A DNA stretch of 64,000 nucleotides from Wylensekiella montiformis (GTDB lineage: Bacteria > Bacillota > Negativicutes > Selenomonadales > Selenomonadaceae): NCBI RefSeq assembly GCF_009697385.1, contig NZ_VUNL01000011.1, positions 36,522 through 100,521 of the forward strand. Reading direction: 5' to 3'. Shown here piece by piece: positions 60,568-64,000 of the stretch. The position numbers were made by a program, and so were the translations under genes. The notes below the pieces were generated by a model that saw only the letters and a list, made by a program, of their open reading frames with translations, was not told the DNA's origin and made no database searches. Each line of letters starts with the position of its first letter. The stretch's first letter is position 1.

Positions 60568-61803
60568 ATGGCAACCATTAACGATAACTATTTGAAGCTG
60601 CCCGGCAGCTACCTGTTCGCAGAAATCGCGCGGCGCGTTGCCGCATTCAGGAAGGCCCACCCTGAAGCAGACATCATCCGTCTGGGAATCGGCGACGTAA
60701 CCCAGCCGCTGCCCATGGCCTGCATCGAAGCAATGCATAAAGCCGTAGATGAAATGGCTCATGCAGAAACATTCCACGGCTACGGTCCGGAGCAGGGATA
60801 TACCTTCCTCACCGACGCGATCATCGAACACAATTATACCCAGCGTGGCATTCAGATTGACTCTGATGAAATCTTCGTCAGCGACGGATCCAAAAGCGAC
60901 TGCGGAAACATTCAGGAAATCTTCGGCACGAACAATAAGGTAGCCATCACCGATCCGGTCTACCCCGTGTATCTGGATACGAATGTCATGGCAGGGCGTA
61001 CCGGAACGCTGAAAGCGGACGGACATTTTGAAGGCGTTACCTATCTGCCCTGCGATGCCAGCAACAATTTCGCACCGGAACTGCCGAAAGAACACGTCGA
61101 CATGATCTATCTCTGCTGCCCGAACAATCCGACAGGAACGACACTTTCTCGTCAGGAACTCACAAAATGGGTCAACTATGCGCGCGAAAATCAATCCGTC
61201 ATCCTGTTTGATGCCGCCTACGCCGCCTACATTACAGAAGACGACGTCCCCCGCTCCATCTACGAAATTGAAGGCGCCAAAGAGGTAGCGATCGAATTCC
61301 GCTCTTTTTCAAAGACAGCCGGATTTACCGGTACGCGCTGCGGATATACGATCATCCCGAAAAACGTAAAAGGAAAAGCAGCAGACGGCACGCTGGTAGA
61401 GTTTAACAAACTCTGGAACCGTCGTCATACGACAAAGTTCAACGGTACCGCCTACATTGTTCAGCGCGGCGCAGCAGCAATCTATACCGAAGAAGGACAG
61501 CAGCAGGTCAAAAAAACCATCGCGTATTATATGGAAAACGCCCGCATCATCCGTGAGGGACTGCAGGCGGCCGGCATAACGGCCTATGGCGGGATCAACG
61601 CACCGTATATCTGGCTCAAGACGCCCAATGATATGCCATCCTGGGACTTCTTCGATAAACTCCTCGCCGATGTCAACATCGTCGGCACGCCGGGAGCCGG
61701 ATTTGGCCCCTGCGGAGAAGGATATTTTCGTCTCACCTCCTTTGGCGATCGGGAAAATACGCTTCGCGCAGTAGAACGTATCAAAAACCAGCTTCATTTC
61801 TAA
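60568..61803 (+). CDS. dapL: LL-diaminopimelate aminotransferase
   Basis: The 411-residue class I aminotransferase converts tetrahydrodipicolinate directly to LL-diaminopimelate, skipping the acyl-blocked steps. The PLP lysine is in [13 protein letters not shown]; the opening [28 protein letters not shown] and GPEQGYTFL are DapL signatures. The length is exact for the family. ATG at 60568 follows AGGAGG. Lysine made this way also feeds the ldc gene in this window. Confidence 0.97.
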   Translation: MATINDNYLKLPGSYLFAEIARRVAAFRKAHPEADIIRLGIGDVTQPLPMACIEAMHKAVDEMAHAETFHGYGPEQGYTFLTDAIIEHNYTQRGIQIDSDEIFVSDGSKSDCGNIQEIFGTNNKVAITDPVYPVYLDTNVMAGRTGTLKADGHFEGVTYLPCDASNNFAPELPKEHVDMIYLCCPNNPTGTTLSRQELTKWVNYARENQSVILFDAAYAAYITEDDVPRSIYEIEGAKEVAIEFRSFSKTAGFTGTRCGYTIIPKNVKGKAADGTLVEFNKLWNRRHTTKFNGTAYIVQRGAAAIYTEEGQQQVKKTIAYYMENARIIREGLQAAGITAYGGINAPYIWLKTPNDMPSWDFFDKLLADVNIVGTPGAGFGPCGEGYFRLTSFGDRENTLRAVERIKNQLHF

Positions 61804-61815
61804 TTCACTGCACGA

Positions 61816-61854
61816 AAAAAACAGTGGACCGTATGTGATGGTCCACTGTTTTTT
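61816..61854. terminator. bidirectional terminator after dapL
   Basis: AAAAAACAGTGGACC and GGTCCACTGTTTTTT form a perfect 15-bp stem with a 9-base loop. Its right end overlaps the stop codon of the leftward gene at 61853. Confidence 0.88.
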
Positions 61855-62215
61855 AGTGCAGCAAAAGATTAGACAAAAGCCAAACCGCAACGCCTACCCC
61901 GCCTAAAACCAGCAATACCGGGAGTGCGATGAAAAACAAGAATACCAGCAGCGCGCTGACTCCAAGGATCAGCGCCAGACGCGTTGTCCAATCGGATTTC
62001 TTCCACAGCCAATCTGTCCAGCCATGATGAGAGGTATATGCGGAAAATCTTGGAAACGACGAATTGGCTTCATCACTGTGTCTCCGATAATCTGTACCAT
62101 GACGGAACGTGGACGATGCCTCCGTCTCCTCCGTTCCTTCAATAATCGTTACCCCATCATATTGTTCCTTCTCCTCCTCCGACATCACCCGGACTTTCGA
62201 ACGCTCCTCGTCCAT
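61853..62215 (-). CDS. small membrane protein of unknown function
   Basis: The 120-residue protein has a hydrophilic, acidic N-terminal two thirds and one long hydrophobic hairpin near the end (about 80-118, two helices with Gly-rich turns). I recognise no family. ATG at 62215 has AAGGGGG upstream. It lies 46 bases after the 510-residue unknown gene and ends inside the dapL terminator. Confidence 0.65.
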   Translation of the reverse strand: MDEERSKVRVMSEEEKEQYDGVTIIEGTEETEASSTFRHGTDYRRHSDEANSSFPRFSAYTSHHGWTDWLWKKSDWTTRLALILGVSALLVFLFFIALPVLLVLGGVGVAVWLLSNLLLH

Positions 62216-62261
62216 CCAATTTCCCCCTTCCTTGAACTGTGCAGCACAGCCAATCATCCAA

Positions 62262-63794
62262 TCACATCATATATAACGAACGAATAAACCCATCCTCGGT
62301 CAGATAACGCGGATCATACGGCACACAATGAAGCAGGTCCTCCATTTCCATCATATATCCCCGCACATCAGCCACCTCTGCGCCTAAAAAATCAGAAATG
62401 CCTGGGACGTTTTCCAAATCCATACCATTCAACTTGGCAAATTCCAGAAGCACCGCAATAAAAAGCGCCGCGGAATCGTTAGGAAAAGACTTTTCGGACC
62501 GTACAGACATATAATCCGCCAAAAAACGACATAACAGTTTCACCGCATAACAGCTGAACCCAAACTGCATCCCATATTGCTTCAAACGCTTTATTTCCTT
62601 TGCATACTCTCCCGGCCGATGTTTCTGGTGAACCAAAACCGGAAGAGTATGCACCGGCGGAAGGACAGAAAGCTGTGCACAACGCGCCAAAATATTCAGC
62701 GTATGACGCACCAGCCCCGCTTCCCGGGAAAAAAACGCATGAAGAGAAGCGTCGGGTTCCTGACACCGATAACGCGTATATTGCTGAAGAACAATTTCCT
62801 TCATCCTTTTCTGCAGGTTCCGGCTGGCCGGAAGCACAGTGATGCGATTAACCAGCACCACCCCCAGCGTATTGATATGGCCGAAAAGAATACACGGCTC
62901 AAGCGGAGACGGCGTATGGTCCGGCACAGGCAGATCAACCAGTTCATCCGTAAACAGATCGCGGCAGAGAATACCATCCGGATAACATTCTTCCACAGAA
63001 TAAACGCCAAATTTTGCATGCATCAGATCAAGAAGAATATCCCGTTCCGATCCATTGAGTTCCTCCTGCTGAAAGAAAACCTGAATGGGGATCATATCCG
63101 TCTCAATCATATGATAATCAAACAAAAAGTAATCCCAAAAACCACTCCAAAAATGCTCGCGTTCCGCTCTCTCCATCTGCTCATTTTGTATATCAAACTG
63201 AGGGCCCACATACAAAAAAACCGCCCGCTCCAGATCCGCCTTATACTTCGCTGCATGAAAGAAACGATGAATCCGCTCCAAAAGCATGTCCATCATATCC
63301 GACAAACATTGCATCGTGTCGTCGCTAAGCGTTTCCATGCGTGCCAGAGAACTGTAAAATTCATCCGTAGAACGGCGCGGAGGAAGGAAAAAATGACCTT
63401 GAACATAAAGAGATTCCTTCGTCTCCTTCAGCAAAAAATGAATATCATCGATTTTTCCTGCATCCATCAAATAATTCAGAAACTGACCGGCCACATGCAA
63501 AAAAGCTAAAATGCACGATTCATTCAAAGAAAAGGAATCCTGCTCACTGTGATACCGATAAAATATTTCCTGATAATCATAAGCCGTCAAAGAGGCAAGC
63601 GAATACAGGTTCATTTGATCGGTATACGTTACGAGGATTGCAATAACACTCCATGCCTTTTTCAGTTTTTCATCCGAATCACCCTGCCAGGCTCGACGGC
63701 GCAAATACTTTTCAGCCTCTCCCTGCGCCAAAATTTGTTCCGAAGAGGGATTTGCCTGATAAAAATGCTCAACCTGAGCATAAACATTTTCCAT
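62262..63794 (-). CDS. 510-residue protein of unknown function
   Basis: I do not recognise this protein. It is soluble, mostly helical, rich in aromatic residues and has scattered Cys and His without a clear metal motif; no signal or membrane segment is seen. ATG at 63794 has AAGGA 9 bases upstream; the GTG at 63800 is less well spaced. It follows a 5S rRNA gene and its terminator and precedes the small membrane protein on the same strand. Its codon use looks like that of neighbours, so it is probably an old resident gene. Confidence 0.7.
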   Translation of the reverse strand: MENVYAQVEHFYQANPSSEQILAQGEAEKYLRRRAWQGDSDEKLKKAWSVIAILVTYTDQMNLYSLASLTAYDYQEIFYRYHSEQDSFSLNESCILAFLHVAGQFLNYLMDAGKIDDIHFLLKETKESLYVQGHFFLPPRRSTDEFYSSLARMETLSDDTMQCLSDMMDMLLERIHRFFHAAKYKADLERAVFLYVGPQFDIQNEQMERAEREHFWSGFWDYFLFDYHMIETDMIPIQVFFQQEELNGSERDILLDLMHAKFGVYSVEECYPDGILCRDLFTDELVDLPVPDHTPSPLEPCILFGHINTLGVVLVNRITVLPASRNLQKRMKEIVLQQYTRYRCQEPDASLHAFFSREAGLVRHTLNILARCAQLSVLPPVHTLPVLVHQKHRPGEYAKEIKRLKQYGMQFGFSCYAVKLLCRFLADYMSVRSEKSFPNDSAALFIAVLLEFAKLNGMDLENVPGISDFLGAEVADVRGYMMEMEDLLHCVPYDPRYLTEDGFIRSLYMM

Positions 63795-63876
63795 AATCAC
63801 TGATCCTTATTAATTTATCGTTGCAAATGACATTATAACATAAGACCAGTCTTTCTTCAAAAAAGAACGATAAGAA

Positions 63877-63899
63877 AAAGACGCCCCGCAGGACGCCTT
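63877..63899 (-). terminator. rRNA operon terminator
   Basis: Read leftwards, GGCGTCC and GGGCGTC form a seven-pair stem (two G-U pairs), followed by TTTTTC, right after the 5S gene. Confidence 0.65.
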
Positions 63900-63904
63900 C
63901 AATG

Positions 63905-64000
63905 AAACCGGCAACTTCCTATCCTCCCAGCCCGTCTCCAGACAAGTACTTTCGGCCTCTGAATGCTTAACTACTGTGTTCGGTATGGGAACAGGTGGAA
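63905..64000 (-). rRNA. rrf: 5S ribosomal RNA, 3' part
   Basis: Read leftwards from the window edge, the sequence has the conserved 5S segments CCTGTTCCCATACCGAACAC and AGTTAAGC, and ends near GTTGCCGGTTTC. About the first 20-30 bases lie outside the window. The direction implies that 23S and 16S genes lie beyond position 64000. Confidence 0.95.

Noticed and set aside
63877..63899. A simple direct repeat GACGCC after the 5S gene
   Set aside because: It is better explained as a terminator stem using two G-U pairs in the leftward transcript.
1..64000. CRISPR array, prophage or intact insertion sequence
   Set aside because: No regularly spaced repeats, phage structural genes, integrases or transposases were seen; the three hairpin repeats are too few and irregular for a CRISPR array.

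Overview
The window comes from a diderm Firmicute of the Negativicutes, most likely a rumen or gut Selenomonadaceae close to Mitsuokella/Selenomonas. Four things support this. There are two cysteine (PTP-like) phytase genes, one with duplicated catalytic domains. There is a lysine/ornithine decarboxylase that keeps the residues known from the Selenomonas ruminantium enzyme. There are outer-membrane barrel proteins ending in phenylalanine beside Firmicute-type T-boxes. There are a sodium-pump decarboxylase membrane subunit and the LL-diaminopimelate aminotransferase route to lysine. Species is inferred from memory of these families only. Most genes lie on the minus strand.

Layout. 1-5058: a same-strand cluster of porin, single-domain phytase, tandem phytase and a Tat-exported HD-domain protein (cut by the window edge); it reads as a periplasmic phytate-use locus. 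5301-7465: ldc with a 64-residue follower, then a divergent purine-type phosphoribosyltransferase. 7664-9725: small envelope proteins, HU and a short unknown. 9852-10731: two decayed PLP-enzyme fragments joined out of frame. 10785-13554: greA-lysS (LysRS fused to a C-terminal tRNA-binding OB domain) and a GIY-YIG protein. 13554-17805: cyclophilin lipoprotein, MBL hydrolase, YitT protein, an exported unknown and an M29 aminopeptidase. 18058-22527: ketopantoate reductase, dtd, an anchored hydrolase and leuA under a leucine T-box. 22552-27252: thioesterase, CsoR-type repressor and ileS under an isoleucine T-box.

27350-29067: lgt, a SpeD-like protein without its catalytic serine, and rpmB. 29339-34599: hslO and the FMN-riboswitch operon ribD-ribE-ribBA-ribH-yfcE. 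34612-37376: nfo, DUF5662, a short unknown and an SDR. 37423-39860: Fur-type promoter and feoA-feoB-Cys-rich peptide. 39871-43742: cobalamin riboswitch and cobI-btuF-btuC-btuD. 43784-46284: sodium-pump beta and small subunits, then cbiK, the last gene of the c-di-AMP operon cdaA-cdaR-FAD protein-glmM-cbiK (to 51216). 51317-54449: ilvE, nnr, acpS. 54550-56211: motAB. 56452-60104: a LysR regulator, a LarA-family racemase and a Dcu-type C4-dicarboxylate transporter. 60568-64000: dapL, two unknown proteins and the 3' part of a 5S rRNA gene.

Regulation is readable to an unusual degree: two T-boxes, an FMN and a cobalamin riboswitch, Fur-like sites, many promoters with 16-18 bp spacing and clear terminators. 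Three intergenic copies of a hairpin-rich repeat (near 17.9, 23.4 and 29.2 kb) are not explained by neighbouring genes. No CRISPR array, prophage, intact insertion sequence or tRNA gene was seen. The most interesting items are the phytate locus with its exported HD protein, the SpeD-like pseudoenzyme, the mosaic ileS, the dispersed repeat, the fused PLP-enzyme remnants and the LarA/Dcu pair.
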